Source of the DNA: Sva-07 sp963716095
Lineage (GTDB): Bacteria; Actinomycetota; Acidimicrobiia; Acidimicrobiales; Ilumatobacteraceae
Direction of reading: 5' to 3'
NCBI GenBank assembly: GCA_963716095.1
Contig: CAVQSV010000016.1
Coordinates: 124,001 to 188,000 of the forward strand
DNA: 64,000 bases
Within the stretch, counting starts at the first letter, position 1, and every line of letters begins with the position of its first letter. The notes below the pieces were generated by a model. It had not been told where the DNA came from. It saw only the letters and a list, made by a program, of their open reading frames with translations, and made no database searches. The position numbers and the translations under genes were made by a program. This document shows positions 18,867 through 28,700 of the stretch, piece after piece.

Positions 18867-21115
18867 CTAGCCGCGCGGCTCGGCCGCGCGATCAGGCCGA
18901 CGAGACCTCCACCAGACCGCCTGGGTGGCAATGGCGACGAGTATGCCGAGCGCCAGGACGGCCAGAGACGGACGCCAATACGGCGGTACCCAGGTCAGCA
19001 CGACCTCGCCGTCGACGGCATCGGCTGGGATCGTCACCGTCAGGAGCCCTGCGGCGTCGCCACCGACGAGGAGAGACTGCCCGTCGATCGTGGCTTCGTA
19101 TCCGGGCCATGCCAGGCGAGCGAACGTCAGCCGAGCATCGCCGTCACCTGTGCGCCTGAGCGAGACCACCTCGCGGTGGATCTCGACGCGTCGTTCGTGT
19201 CCACCGAGATCGGGCCCGAAACATCCGTCAACGTTCCGTCGGGCCAGTCGGGGGCGTCGCGACGCGTCCACACGACGACGTGTTCGGTTGTCTCCGCCAG
19301 CTCCCAGCCAACCGGCGGCGGCTCAGCGACCGTGTCGATCAGCGTCCGCTGCACCACCACTGTGTCCGCCCCGAGGCGATCGACGAGCAAGCCGGAACCA
19401 TCGAGGGTCGGTTGCCACAGCGTCGTCCACGCGTCGGCACACATTGCGCCGTCGAACCGCAGGCACAACGAGTCGTCATGTGTGGTGAACCCGATCCCGC
19501 TGTAGGCCGTGATCGCCTCGACTCGGCCGAGCCGATAGGTCGAGCCGATGGTGATGTCGCGATAGGCGCCCTCGGCGTTGCGATCGGCTGCGGGTATCGA
19601 CTCGAATCGTGCGATCTGTACGACCCGGTCGCCGTAGCGATCACCGAACGATTCCTCGTACGAACGTGCGTTGTCGGGCATCGCGTACTGCTGCACACTC
19701 TCGTTGAACGGCTTCCACTCCAGTTGCATCACCAAGACCACGAGCGTTCCGGCGATCAGCATCGGTCCCAGCAACTGCGGGCGCCGAATCGCAAAGATCA
19801 CCGTGGCCGCCGATGCTACGAGCACCACCGCTGCGCCGGCCACGTGCCATGACAGATCGTCTGGCACGTCGGCCCAGGCAAGATAGGCACCAACCACGAC
19901 AATCCCGGCACTGGCGACGCTGCGAAGCGGGCGCCGGTCGGTGACGAGACCGCGCCCGAGGACCACCGCCACAGCGATCACGAGCGGGAGATGAACGTAC
20001 GGGATCAGACGCATCGGCCAGCGAAAGAACCAGAAATTCGATGGTCCGAGAGCGAGCAGCAGGAACACGCCGGCGACAACCGCGAGACCGGAGAACCGAC
20101 GGCGCCTCAACGTGCGCCACTGGAGCCACGGGGCGAGCGGCAGCACGAACCAGCTCAGATAGGCAGCCGGGAACCCGATGATCGATCGACCGAAGTTGGG
20201 CACGAGCGGCGTCGCCGTTGGAGAACTGAGTGCGAAGAGATCCCCGAGGCCCGGCGACCAGGATTCATCGTTGAAGATCCCCGTCTCTCGGAACCCGACG
20301 CCCGAGGTCTGCCGGAAGGGGATGTAGACGAACAGCGTGATCAATCCGACCGAGATGAGCGACGCGCCCAGCGCGAGCAAGCGGCCGAGATGTCGGCGGT
20401 CGGCGTGCTCCACCGAGACACCGACCACGATCACGAACACGACCACCGTGCTGTACGGATTGCCAACAGTGACGCACAGCGCTGCTGCCACGACGAACCA
20501 GATCGGTGAGCCAGCACCTCTCGCCACACGTCGAGCCGTCACCCACACGAATGGCGTGAATGCGAGCGATGCAAGGTGCGGCGTCCACCAGGCGGCATCC
20601 ATCCAGAGCGTCCACCCGCCCGTCGCCAACACCACGCCAGCAACCGACGCGGACCACGGCGTTGCGCCGTATTCTCGCGACAGGAGATACGTCCCGGTCG
20701 CGAGGATCGACAGATAGAGCAGGCTCACCAGCAGCATCGCCAGGACCAGATCATCGAGCTGAAGCACCGTGACGTCAACACCGAGAGCAACCGGATTCCA
20801 GACCCCGTACCGAGCTGAGGCGACGAAGTTCCCACCCCGCCACAGCGTGGGGTCCATCAGGTGTGACTCGCCGTTCAGCAACAGATCGCCGATACGACGA
20901 CTGACCGGCAGCCACGAGGCGATCGTGTCCCCAGCGAGGTAGAACTGCCGGAACCCGATCAGCGGAACGATCGAGACCGCGACGACTGCGGCGTACATCG
21001 AGAGCAACGCTGCGAGCGCATGTTGCTCCCGATCGGCCGAGCCGTTCGCTGCAGTGGGCAACTCCTCTGTCGCCGGTTCCGCGGCGACGTCAGAGGTAGG
21101 TGCCGGGGCGGTCAG
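18867..21115 (-). CDS. YfhO-like polytopic membrane protein, frameshifted
   Basis: Large membrane protein (about 750 residues if corrected) resembling YfhO/GT-C-fold glycosyltransferase-like proteins. About a dozen hydrophobic helices lie between residues 35 and 480, with FYLAGDTIASWLPVSRRIGDLLL in the first outside loop. A soluble domain and one C-terminal helix before an RSRRPDRAAEPRG tail follow. The frame breaks at about 19185-19192: SVDTNDA continues as RVEIHREVVSLRRTGDGDAR one frame away, needing one added base. The start is uncertain: the frame has no ATG or GTG in the right place, so CTG 21115, preceded by AGGA, is offered; it overlaps bpa by 26 bases. It probably modifies a cell-surface polymer; the substrate is unknown. 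Confidence 0.7.
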
Positions 21116-21602
21116 AGCCAGGTTCCTGGTTCGGTGCCGGCGACGGCATCTGCGGACCGCCGGGGAGTTGGCGCATCTCTTGGAGTTGGCGTTGCGCTGC
21201 AACCTGCTGAGCCATCAGCGTGGCCTGTATGCCATGGAACAGCCCTTCCAGCCAGCCGACGAGTTGCGCCTTGGCGATGCGAAGCTCTGACTCGCTGGGG
21301 ATCTCGCCCTCGTCGAACGGAAGGGCCAGTGTCTTCAATTCCTCTTGCAGGTCGGGCGACAACGCCTCGGACAATTCGGCCACCGACCGTTCGTAGATCT
21401 CCGCAAGGCGCTCCCGCGAGGCAGCATCGAGAGGCGCGCTCCGCACCTCTTCGAGCAGTTGCTTGACCATCGAGCCGATACGCATCACCTTCGCCGGCGA
21501 GGTCACCGACTCTTCGTCTGGCGCCGCTGCGCCGCCACCGGCATCAGGCGGCGGCCCCTCCGAGATCTCGTCGGGTTGGAGCGACTCGTGCGTTTCGGAC
21601 AT
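21090..21602 (-). CDS. bpa: Bacterial proteasome activator
   Basis: ATP-independent ring-shaped activator that opens the 20S proteasome gate and feeds it unfolded proteins. The 170-residue sequence matches mycobacterial Bpa closely through its core (PAKVMRIGSMVKQLLEEVR and AKAQLVGWLEGLFHGIQ). It ends in GTYL, equivalent to the GQYL tail that docks into proteasome alpha-subunit pockets. ATG 21602 has a GAAAGG sequence 5 bases upstream. The long N-terminus is acidic and disordered. It implies that the genome encodes a 20S proteasome elsewhere. Confidence 0.92.
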   Translation of the reverse strand: MSETHESLQPDEISEGPPPDAGGGAAAPDEESVTSPAKVMRIGSMVKQLLEEVRSAPLDAASRERLAEIYERSVAELSEALSPDLQEELKTLALPFDEGEIPSESELRIAKAQLVGWLEGLFHGIQATLMAQQVAAQRQLQEMRQLPGGPQMPSPAPNQEPGSDRPGTYL

Positions 21603-21622
21603 CGATGCCTTTCTACCGCGGT

Positions 21623-22747
21623 TCAAGCGAGTGCGCCGACGAGCGGCACGTTGATCTCAGCCGATGTGAGCGAACCATGGCGGCACACCAGTTGGAACGG
21701 ACCCGAATCGGCGGGGTCGTGGAAGCTGACCCGCTCGGACGCCACCAGGGCGACGTCGCCGAGTCGGGACCTGACCGCCGGCGCCATCACCGGCCCGAAC
21801 CAGTGCTCGTCGAGTGTCTGTTCCTTCGTGACCACCCAGGCGATGTCACCGACCTCGTCACGCGCTGCTGCAGCGAGGTCGTCGACGGCGCCCTTGCTGG
21901 CATGCATCCAGCGGAAACGGCCCTCCCCCGACTGCATCGTGACCAACGACAAGAGCTCGTCGGATGGAGTGACCGAACGGTCACCCACGTGGACTTGACC
22001 GTGGTCAGCGGTGACGAGCAGTGCGGTCCCGGCAGGAAGGGTGTCGAGCAGGTCGGCGACGAGACGGTCCGCTGCACGGAGCTCGGCTTCATAGAAGTCG
22101 CCGAAGCCACGCTCGTGGGCGATCTTGTCGATGCCTCCGTAGTAGCAGTAGACGAAGTGCTCGCCCGCTTCGACCTCCAGTCGCGCCTGCACCGCGATCG
22201 ACGACGCTGCACGCCACCCCACCGGGTCGCTGCCTCGAAGGTGCGCTTCGGAGAACGCCGACGACTGCAACTCGGCCACGCTCACGACCGGCACCGTCTG
22301 ACCGAGGAACGGCTCGAACGGCTGCACCTCGCGCGGTGGATGAGACCGACGGACCGCCTGATCGTCGACGTACCAGCGCAGCACGTTCATGACCTCGCCA
22401 CCCACCACCATTCGGTAGCCCACGAGGCCGTGCTCGGCCGGAGTCAACCCGGTGGTGATCGATGTCAACGCCGTGGCCGTGGTCGTGGGAGCCACGGTGT
22501 GGATCGACCCCCCCACCATCGACGCCACCGTTGGCATCAGATCGCGATGCTCACGCAACTGATCCCAGCCCAGACCGTCGAGCACCAGAACCACCACGGC
22601 CCTCGCCGCCGCGACCGGGGCCGGCATCCATGCCGGCAAGCCCGTCTCCCACGACGACGGGCCGAGCAGTGCAGGGATGATGCCGCGAACATTGGCGCCG
22701 GCATAGTCCGGGATGATCGGTCCGCCTGCAGCGCCGCTGGTCGTCAC
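21623..22747 (-). CDS. Type I phosphodiesterase/nucleotide pyrophosphatase-family protein
   Basis: Alkaline-phosphatase-superfamily hydrolase, 374 residues. Expected two-metal ligands are visible: the Asp in VLVLDGLGWDQL, the nucleophile Thr in the APTTTATALTSI stretch, the Asp-His of TADHGQVHVGD, and later His residues. No signal peptide is evident, so it is probably cytoplasmic. The start is GTG 22747. It is upstream of bpa on the same strand (20-base gap) and divergent from the Rrf2 gene. The substrate is unknown. Confidence 0.82.
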   Translation of the reverse strand: MTTSGAAGGPIIPDYAGANVRGIIPALLGPSSWETGLPAWMPAPVAAARAVVVLVLDGLGWDQLREHRDLMPTVASMVGGSIHTVAPTTTATALTSITTGLTPAEHGLVGYRMVVGGEVMNVLRWYVDDQAVRRSHPPREVQPFEPFLGQTVPVVSVAELQSSAFSEAHLRGSDPVGWRAASSIAVQARLEVEAGEHFVYCYYGGIDKIAHERGFGDFYEAELRAADRLVADLLDTLPAGTALLVTADHGQVHVGDRSVTPSDELLSLVTMQSGEGRFRWMHASKGAVDDLAAAARDEVGDIAWVVTKEQTLDEHWFGPVMAPAVRSRLGDVALVASERVSFHDPADSGPFQLVCRHGSLTSAEINVPLVGALA

Positions 22748-22834
22748 CCGTGCAGTCCACCACGTTCACCGTCCCGGGGACAAGCATGGCACGCGGAAGC
22801 TGACCACCACTGCCCACTTGAGTAACGTCGTCGT

Positions 22835-23269
22835 GTGCGCATCTCCACCCGCGGTGACTACGCCTGTCGTGCATTGCTGTCGCTGGCGCTGCACGCTGAC
22901 GAGGGTGGACCGACCTCGGTGCGCGACATCGCCGAGCGCACAGCGCTCCCCCAGCCGTACCTCGAACAGATCCTGCTCGCATTGAAGGGCGCTGGGCTCG
23001 TCAGATCCAAACGCGGCGTCGGCGGCGGCTACATCCTCGCCCGTGACCCCGGCGACATCCGCCTGTCCGAGATCGTGTCGGCCGTCGACGGACCGATCAC
23101 GCTCGGCGACTTCGGCCAGCCGCACCAAGATGGCGCCTGTGACCACGAGGGCCAGTGCGTCTTGCTGGGCATCTGGAATGAAGCCGGCGACCACATGCGC
23201 GCCTACCTCGAAGGTTTCACGCTCGCCGGCATCGCTGCGATCGCGCGTGGCGACGCCCCCTGGCCGTAG
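22835..23269 (+). CDS. Rrf2-family transcriptional regulator
   Basis: DNA-binding regulator of 144 residues. The winged helix begins at the N-terminus (MRISTRGDYACRALLSLAL), with the recognition region around RTALPQPYLEQILLALKGAG and a wing RSKRGVGGGYILAR. Iron-sulfur Rrf2 proteins such as IscR carry three cysteines; here the C-terminal loop has only CDHEGQC (two). Cluster binding is possible but not shown. GTG 22835 was chosen because it begins the family's normal N-terminus. No iron-sulfur assembly or cysteine genes lie next to it. Confidence 0.88.
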   Translation: MRISTRGDYACRALLSLALHADEGGPTSVRDIAERTALPQPYLEQILLALKGAGLVRSKRGVGGGYILARDPGDIRLSEIVSAVDGPITLGDFGQPHQDGACDHEGQCVLLGIWNEAGDHMRAYLEGFTLAGIAAIARGDAPWP

Positions 23270-23289
23270 ACGGCCACCGAGCGCACCGC

Positions 23290-24210
23290 TCAGACCTCGG
23301 CGGCGTCGAGCCAGGTTTGCAGGTCGGGCGCCAGCGGGCTCGTGAACGTCACGCGCTCGCCGGAACCCGGATGGTCGAAGGCGAGTTCTGCGGCGTGCAG
23401 AAACGGTCGGGTGAGGCCGAGCATCGGCCGCCGCTGGCTGTACGTGGGATCGCCGACCAGCGGATGTTCGATCGATGCCAGGTGCACGCGGATCTGATGC
23501 GTACGCCCGGTCTCGAGTCGGCACTCGAGCCGCGAGACCAGCGCAGGGGCACTGTACGTGCCGACGACTCGGTAGTCGGTGCGTGCCGGCCGCCCACCCG
23601 CCACCACGGCCATCCTCAGCGGATCACCGCGATCCCTGCCGATCGGTGCGTCGATGATGCCATGGGGCGCGTCGGGAACCCCCCACACCACCGCGTCATA
23701 TCGGCGCGTTGCGCTGTGATCGGCGAATTGCTCGATCAGCGCCGCCGCTGCTGCGTCGGTTCGCGCCACGACGAGCAGCCCGGAGCTGCCGGCGTCCAGC
23801 CGATGAACGATGCCCGGACGAATCGGATCGCCGCCCACACCGTGGACGTCGGGGTACCGCGCCAACAGCCCGCTGACCAGCGTGCCGTCCATGTTCCCGG
23901 CGCCTGGGTGCACCACGAGCCCGGGCGGCTTGTCGATCACGATCACCTCGTGGTCCTCGTACACCACGCCGAATTCGACGGTTGAGTCGGCGGCCGGAAG
24001 CGGCGGTTCGGGTATCGCTGCCGGGTCGACCTCGACGACTTGACCCTCCTGAAGGCGCACCTTTCCCGATGAAGCCGGCAAGCCATCCACCCGCACCCCT
24101 CCGGCAGCGATGGTCGCTGCTGCTTCGGCACGGCTCACGTCACCGATCAGCGCGACGATCCGGTCGAGCCGTTGGCCCGCCAGCGCCGATGGGACTGCCT
24201 CGGTGATCAT
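23290..24210 (-). CDS. rluD: RluD/RluA-family 23S rRNA pseudouridine synthase
   Basis: Converts uridine to pseudouridine, probably in 23S rRNA helix 69. It has 306 residues with an S4 RNA-binding domain (~10-70) and a catalytic domain. The catalytic Asp is in IVHRLDAGSSGLLVVART and a second hallmark is RLETGRTHQIRVHLASI. Its ATG overlaps the lspA stop by 4 bases (ATGA). It is the last gene of the long division and lipoprotein cluster. Confidence 0.92.
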   Translation of the reverse strand: MITEAVPSALAGQRLDRIVALIGDVSRAEAAATIAAGGVRVDGLPASSGKVRLQEGQVVEVDPAAIPEPPLPAADSTVEFGVVYEDHEVIVIDKPPGLVVHPGAGNMDGTLVSGLLARYPDVHGVGGDPIRPGIVHRLDAGSSGLLVVARTDAAAAALIEQFADHSATRRYDAVVWGVPDAPHGIIDAPIGRDRGDPLRMAVVAGGRPARTDYRVVGTYSAPALVSRLECRLETGRTHQIRVHLASIEHPLVGDPTYSQRRPMLGLTRPFLHAAELAFDHPGSGERVTFTSPLAPDLQTWLDAAEV

Positions 24211-24752
24211 TGCAGGACTCCATCAGCATCGCCGCCGAGCGGCTCGGAATCGGCTGCTGCTGCATCTCGACGTTCTGCACGAGCACTCAAGATGCTGTTC
24301 AGGATCAGCAGACCGGCGCCGACATTGATCGCCATGTCGGCGACGTTGAAGATGGGGAACCACTGGAAGTCGATGAAGTCGACGACGGCGCCTCGCAAGA
24401 ACCCATCGTCACCTCGGAACATCCGATCGATCAGGTTGCCAGCGGCGCCACCGATCAGGAGCCCGATGCCGATGGTGCTCATCCGAGTGGACTCGCTGCG
24501 CAACGTCACCAGCAGATACACGATGACCAAGGTGGCCACCACGCCAATCAGCGGGCCGAACCCCTGGCCCTGGCCGAACGCCATTCCGTTGTTGAAGCCC
24601 AAGTTCAGCTGCAGTGTCCAGAACAGCTCGATCTCACGATCGGTTCCGAGCGATGTGACCGCCCAATGCTTGGTCAGCTGGTCGACGGCGACCACCACGA
24701 GGGCGATCGCCAGAGGGGCCCGCCACGCACGGAGAGCGGGCAGGTCCGGCAC
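24207..24752 (-). CDS. lspA: Lipoprotein signal peptidase II
   Basis: Membrane aspartic protease that removes signal peptides from prolipoproteins. It has 181 residues and four transmembrane helices. Conserved blocks are visible: NLGFNNGMAFG, GGAAGNLIDR (first catalytic Asp), VVDFIDF and FNVADMAI (second catalytic Asp). The start is GTG 24752, 3 bases after the traR stop. The lspA-rluD pair next to traR and ileS is a familiar actinobacterial order. Confidence 0.95.
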   Translation of the reverse strand: MPDLPALRAWRAPLAIALVVVAVDQLTKHWAVTSLGTDREIELFWTLQLNLGFNNGMAFGQGQGFGPLIGVVATLVIVYLLVTLRSESTRMSTIGIGLLIGGAAGNLIDRMFRGDDGFLRGAVVDFIDFQWFPIFNVADMAINVGAGLLILNSILSARAERRDAAAADSEPLGGDADGVLQ

Positions 24753-24755
24753 GAT

Positions 24756-25729
24756 TCAGCGCGGGCCGACGCCGCTGACCTTCTCGGCTGCCAAGACGGT
24801 GGTCTCGGGAATGGCTTCGAGGCGTTCGCGCTGGATCGGCAGACCCGACACCTCGGAGTAGCCATACGTTCCCGCTTCGATGCGGGCGAGCGCTGCGTCG
24901 ATCTCGAGGATGGTCTGACGTGCCTGGGTCGAGAGCACACGATCGAGGTCGCGCTGCACGACCATGGTGTCGCCCTCGCCGCCCTCATCGTCGAACTGCA
25001 CGTCTCCCATCTCGCCGTCTTCGATGATGCTCGTGGCTTCGTCCTCGAGCCTGGTGGCACGCGCCAACTCTGCCGCGCGCCGGGCGAGCAACTCGTCGCG
25101 CTGTTGCTTGAGGAACTTGACGTCGAAGTCCTTGGTGTAGGCGATCCCGTCCTTGGTGTGCCCGCGCGGGGCCGGCACCTCCGTGCGCTCGAATTTGGCG
25201 TTCGACAGCAGCGACGGCGTCGTGCTGGTTGCACTCGGCGGCTTGGGCTTGCGGGTCGTCGCCGGGATTGCGGCCTTCTTGGCCGGGGCCTTCTTCTCTG
25301 TCACGTTCGTGCTTGCTGCCTTCTTCGCTGGGGCTTTCTTGGCCGGTACCTTCGCTGCCGGTGCCTTCGTCGCTGGCGCCTTCTTCGCTGGGGCCTTCTT
25401 GACCGGCGCCTTCTTCGCAGGAGCCTTCCTGGCAGGTGCCTTCTTCGCAGGAGCCTTCTTCGCAGGCGCCTTCTTCGCAGGAGCCTTCTTCGCAGGCGCC
25501 TTCTTGACCGGTGCCTTCTTCGCAGGACTCTTCTTGACCGGAGCCTTCTTCGCAGGACTCTTCTTGACCGGTGCCTTCTTCGCAGGAGCCTTCTTCGCAG
25601 GACCTTCTTGACCGGTGCCTTCTTCGCAGGAGCCTTCTTCGCAGGACTCTTCTTGACCGGTGCCTTCTTCGCTGGGGCCTTCTTCGCGGTGGCCTTCTTC
25701 GCAGGACTGGTCTTCTTCGATGCGGCCAT
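24756..25729 (-). CDS. TraR/DksA-like protein with lysine-rich repeat arm and no zinc-finger cysteines; frameshifted
   Basis: Likely RNA-polymerase- or DNA-associated regulator, about 324 residues if corrected. The first ~145 residues are repeats of AKKAP, VKKSP and VKKAP, like histone-H1-type arms. The C-terminal ~130 residues form the DksA/TraR coiled coil and finger region (KFLKQQRDELLARRAAELAR, then GTYGYSEVSGLPIQRERLEA). The four zinc cysteines of the family are replaced: GYSEVSG instead of GYCEVCG, and TVLAAEK instead of TLCVECK. Start ATG 25729 has GGAGGAG 5 bases upstream. A missing base at about 25602/25603, within the repeats, puts the two halves in different frames. It lies between ileS and lspA, where other Actinobacteria also carry a traR-type gene. 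Confidence 0.82.
25320..25725 (-). repeat. Coding tandem repeats for AKKAP/VKKSP pentapeptides
   Basis: About 27 near-identical 15-base units read AKKAP, VKKAP, VKKSP or similar in the N-terminal arm of the TraR/DksA-like protein. The plus strand shows recurring GCCTTCTTCGCAGGA. Such repeats change length easily and are prone to sequencing error; the frameshift at 25602/25603 lies inside them. Confidence 0.85.
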
Positions 25730-25794
25730 GTGCGCTCCTCCAGGCAGGGTGAGCGCCGGACTCTACCGGGAACGTTGCGAGAACACCCCGCCCA

Positions 25795-28700
25795 TCAGCC
25801 TGCAGCCACGACGGAGATCTGCGGCTCGCTGGTGGCCTCGCCCTCCATGCGCTCGGTGTGGAGCGACGTCGCCAGGGTCTCACCCGAGATGAGATCTCCG
25901 TGCGCTTCGATCGCTTCGAGCCAGGTGTCTGTGGCAGTGATCCGCAGCTCGATCCGGTCCGACACGTCGAGATCGGCGTCGCGTCGAGCTTGCTGAACGA
26001 GTCGCACCAGGTCACGGGCACGTCCCTCCACCTCGAGTTCGTCGGTCACGTCGATGTCGAGCGCGATGACCCCAGCGTGAGTACCGAGGCCGGCGCTCGC
26101 CTGATCGCCAGATGCCACCAGGTCGAGCGAGTATTCTCCTGGCTCGAGCGTGACCCCACCGACGATCACCACATCACCGTCGACCGTCCAATCACCCGCC
26201 TTGTGTGCCTTGATCACCTGCTGCACGTCCTTGCCGAGGCGCGGCCCGAGCTTGGCCGGAACCACCTGCAGGCGTTCGGTCGCCACCGACGCGACGTCCG
26301 AGGTCAGCTCGACCCTGCGAACGTTGACTTCGTCGGCGATCACATCGACGAAGTCGCCGAGCAGTTCGGCATCGGGCGTCGCCACCGTGACGCTGTTCAG
26401 CGGCAGCCGCACCCGTCGCTGATGCGCCTTGCGCACCGACAGCGTCGCCGAACAGACGTCGCGCACGAGATCCATCGTGTCGACGAGCTCGTCGTCGGAC
26501 GGGAACTCGTCGAGCGTTGGCCAATCGGTCAGATGAACGCTGGCGGCACCATCGGGCCCGTTTGCGCCGTGAAGCCCGCCGTAGATCTCCTCGGACAGCA
26601 GCGGCAGCAACGGTGCAGCGACCTGGGCGAGCACGGAGAGCACCGTGTGCATCGTGTCGATCGCATCGTGATCGCCCGCCCAGAACCGGTCGCGGCTGCG
26701 ACGGACGTACCAGTTGGTGAGCACGTCGAGGTGCTCGCGCACCACCTGGCAGGCCCCGAACAGGTCGTAGGCGTCCATCGCCTCGGTCATGTCGGCGATG
26801 AGGGCCCGTGTCTTGGCGAGCACGTACCGGTCGAGCACATTGGCCGAGTCGGTGCGCACCACGCCTCGATGATCCGCTGCGTTCGCGTACAACGTCAGGA
26901 AGTACCACGAGTTCCACAGCGGCAACAGGACGTGGCGCACGGTGTCGCGCATGCCCTCTTCGGTCACCATCCCGTCGCCGCCGCGGAGGATCGACGACGA
27001 CAACAGGTACCAGCGCATCGCGTCGGCACCGTGGGTCTCGAACATCTCACGCGGATCCGGATAGTTGTTGAGGCTCTTCGACATCTTGCGTCCGTCGTCG
27101 CCGAGCACATTGCCGTGACTCACGCAGTTCGCAAAGGCGGGGCGGTCGAACAGCGCCGTTGCGAGCACGTGCAAGGTGTAGAACCACCCACGGGTCTGGC
27201 CGATGTACTCGACGATGAAATCACCCGGGTAGTGATGCTCGAACCAGTCCTGGTTCTCGAACGGATAGTGCACCTGCGCGAACGGCATCGAACCCGACTC
27301 GAACCAGCAGTCGAGCACCTCGGGCACTCGGCGCATCATCGAGGCGCCGGTCGGATCGTCCGGGTTCGGCCGCACCAGATCATCGACCTCGGGGCGGTGC
27401 AGATCGGTGACCGCGACGCCGAAGTCGGCTTCGAGATCGGCGATCGAGCCGTAGACGTCGGTGCGCGGATATGTCGGGTCGTCCGACTGCCAGACCGGGA
27501 TCGGCGAGCCCCAGAACCGGTTGCGACTGATCGACCAGTCCCGGGCGTTCTCGAGCCACTTGCCGAAGCTGCCGTCCTTGATGTGCGCCGGCTGCCACGT
27601 GATCTGCTGGTTCAGTTCGACCATCCGGTCGCGGAACTGGGTGACCTTGACGAACCACGATGAGATCGCCCGATACACCAGTGGCTGCGAGCAACGCCAG
27701 CAGTGTGGATACGGGTGGTCGTAGGTGGCGTGGCGCACCACGACGCCTCGCTCCTTGAGCTCGCGGATCACCAACGGGTTGGCATCGAAGACGTGCGTTC
27801 CGGCCCAGTCGCTGACCTCGTTGGTGTACCGGCCGTGTTCGTCCATCGGGCAGATGGTCGGGATGCCTGCTCCGTTGGCGACCACTTGGTCGTCCTCACC
27901 GAATCCGGGGGCCAGGTGCACGATGCCCGTGCCGTCCTCGATCGACACGAAGTCGGCAGCGAGCACCTGAAATGCCGCTGCGGTGTCGAAGCGGTCGGCG
28001 TCGGCGAAGTAGTCGAACAGCGGCGTGTAGCGGCGGCCGACCAGTTCCGAGCCCTTCATCGTGGCCACCGTGGTGGCCTCGCCGAGCTCGGCGGCGTAGC
28101 TGGGGAGCAGTGCTTCGGCGAGGACGTAGCGGGTCCCGTCGAGTTCGACGACGACGTAGTCGATGTCGGGACCGACGGCGAGTGCCAGGTTGGACGGCAA
28201 CGTCCAGGGCGTGGTGGTCCAGGCGAGCAACCGTTCACCGGTGTCGAGCTCGAAGCCGACGGTGAGCGCCGGGTCCTGACGGTCGCGATACACATCGTCC
28301 ATGCGGGTCTCGGTGTTCGACAGCGGCGTCTCGCAGCGCCAGCAGTACGCGATCACCCGGAAACCCTCGTAGATCAGCCCCTTGTCCCACAGGGTCTTGA
28401 ACGCCCACATGACACTCTCCATGTAGGAGAGGTCGAGCGTCTTGTAGTCGTTGTCGAAATCGACCCAGCGGGCCTGACGTGTCACGTACTCGCGCCAGTC
28501 GTCGGTGAACTGCAGCACGCTGGTGCGACACGCATCATTGAACTTGTCGATGCCGAACTCGGTGATGGCGGGGTGTCCGGAGATGCCCAGTTCCTGTTCG
28601 GCCTTGACCTCGGCGGGGAGCCCGTGGCAGTCCCACCCGAACCGGCGCTCGACGCGCCGACCCCGCATCGTCTGATATCGCGGGATCGCGTCCTTGACGT

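Noticed and set aside
25320..25725. CRISPR-like regular repeats
   Set aside because: The repeats are in-frame 15-base codons for AKKAP with no spacers.
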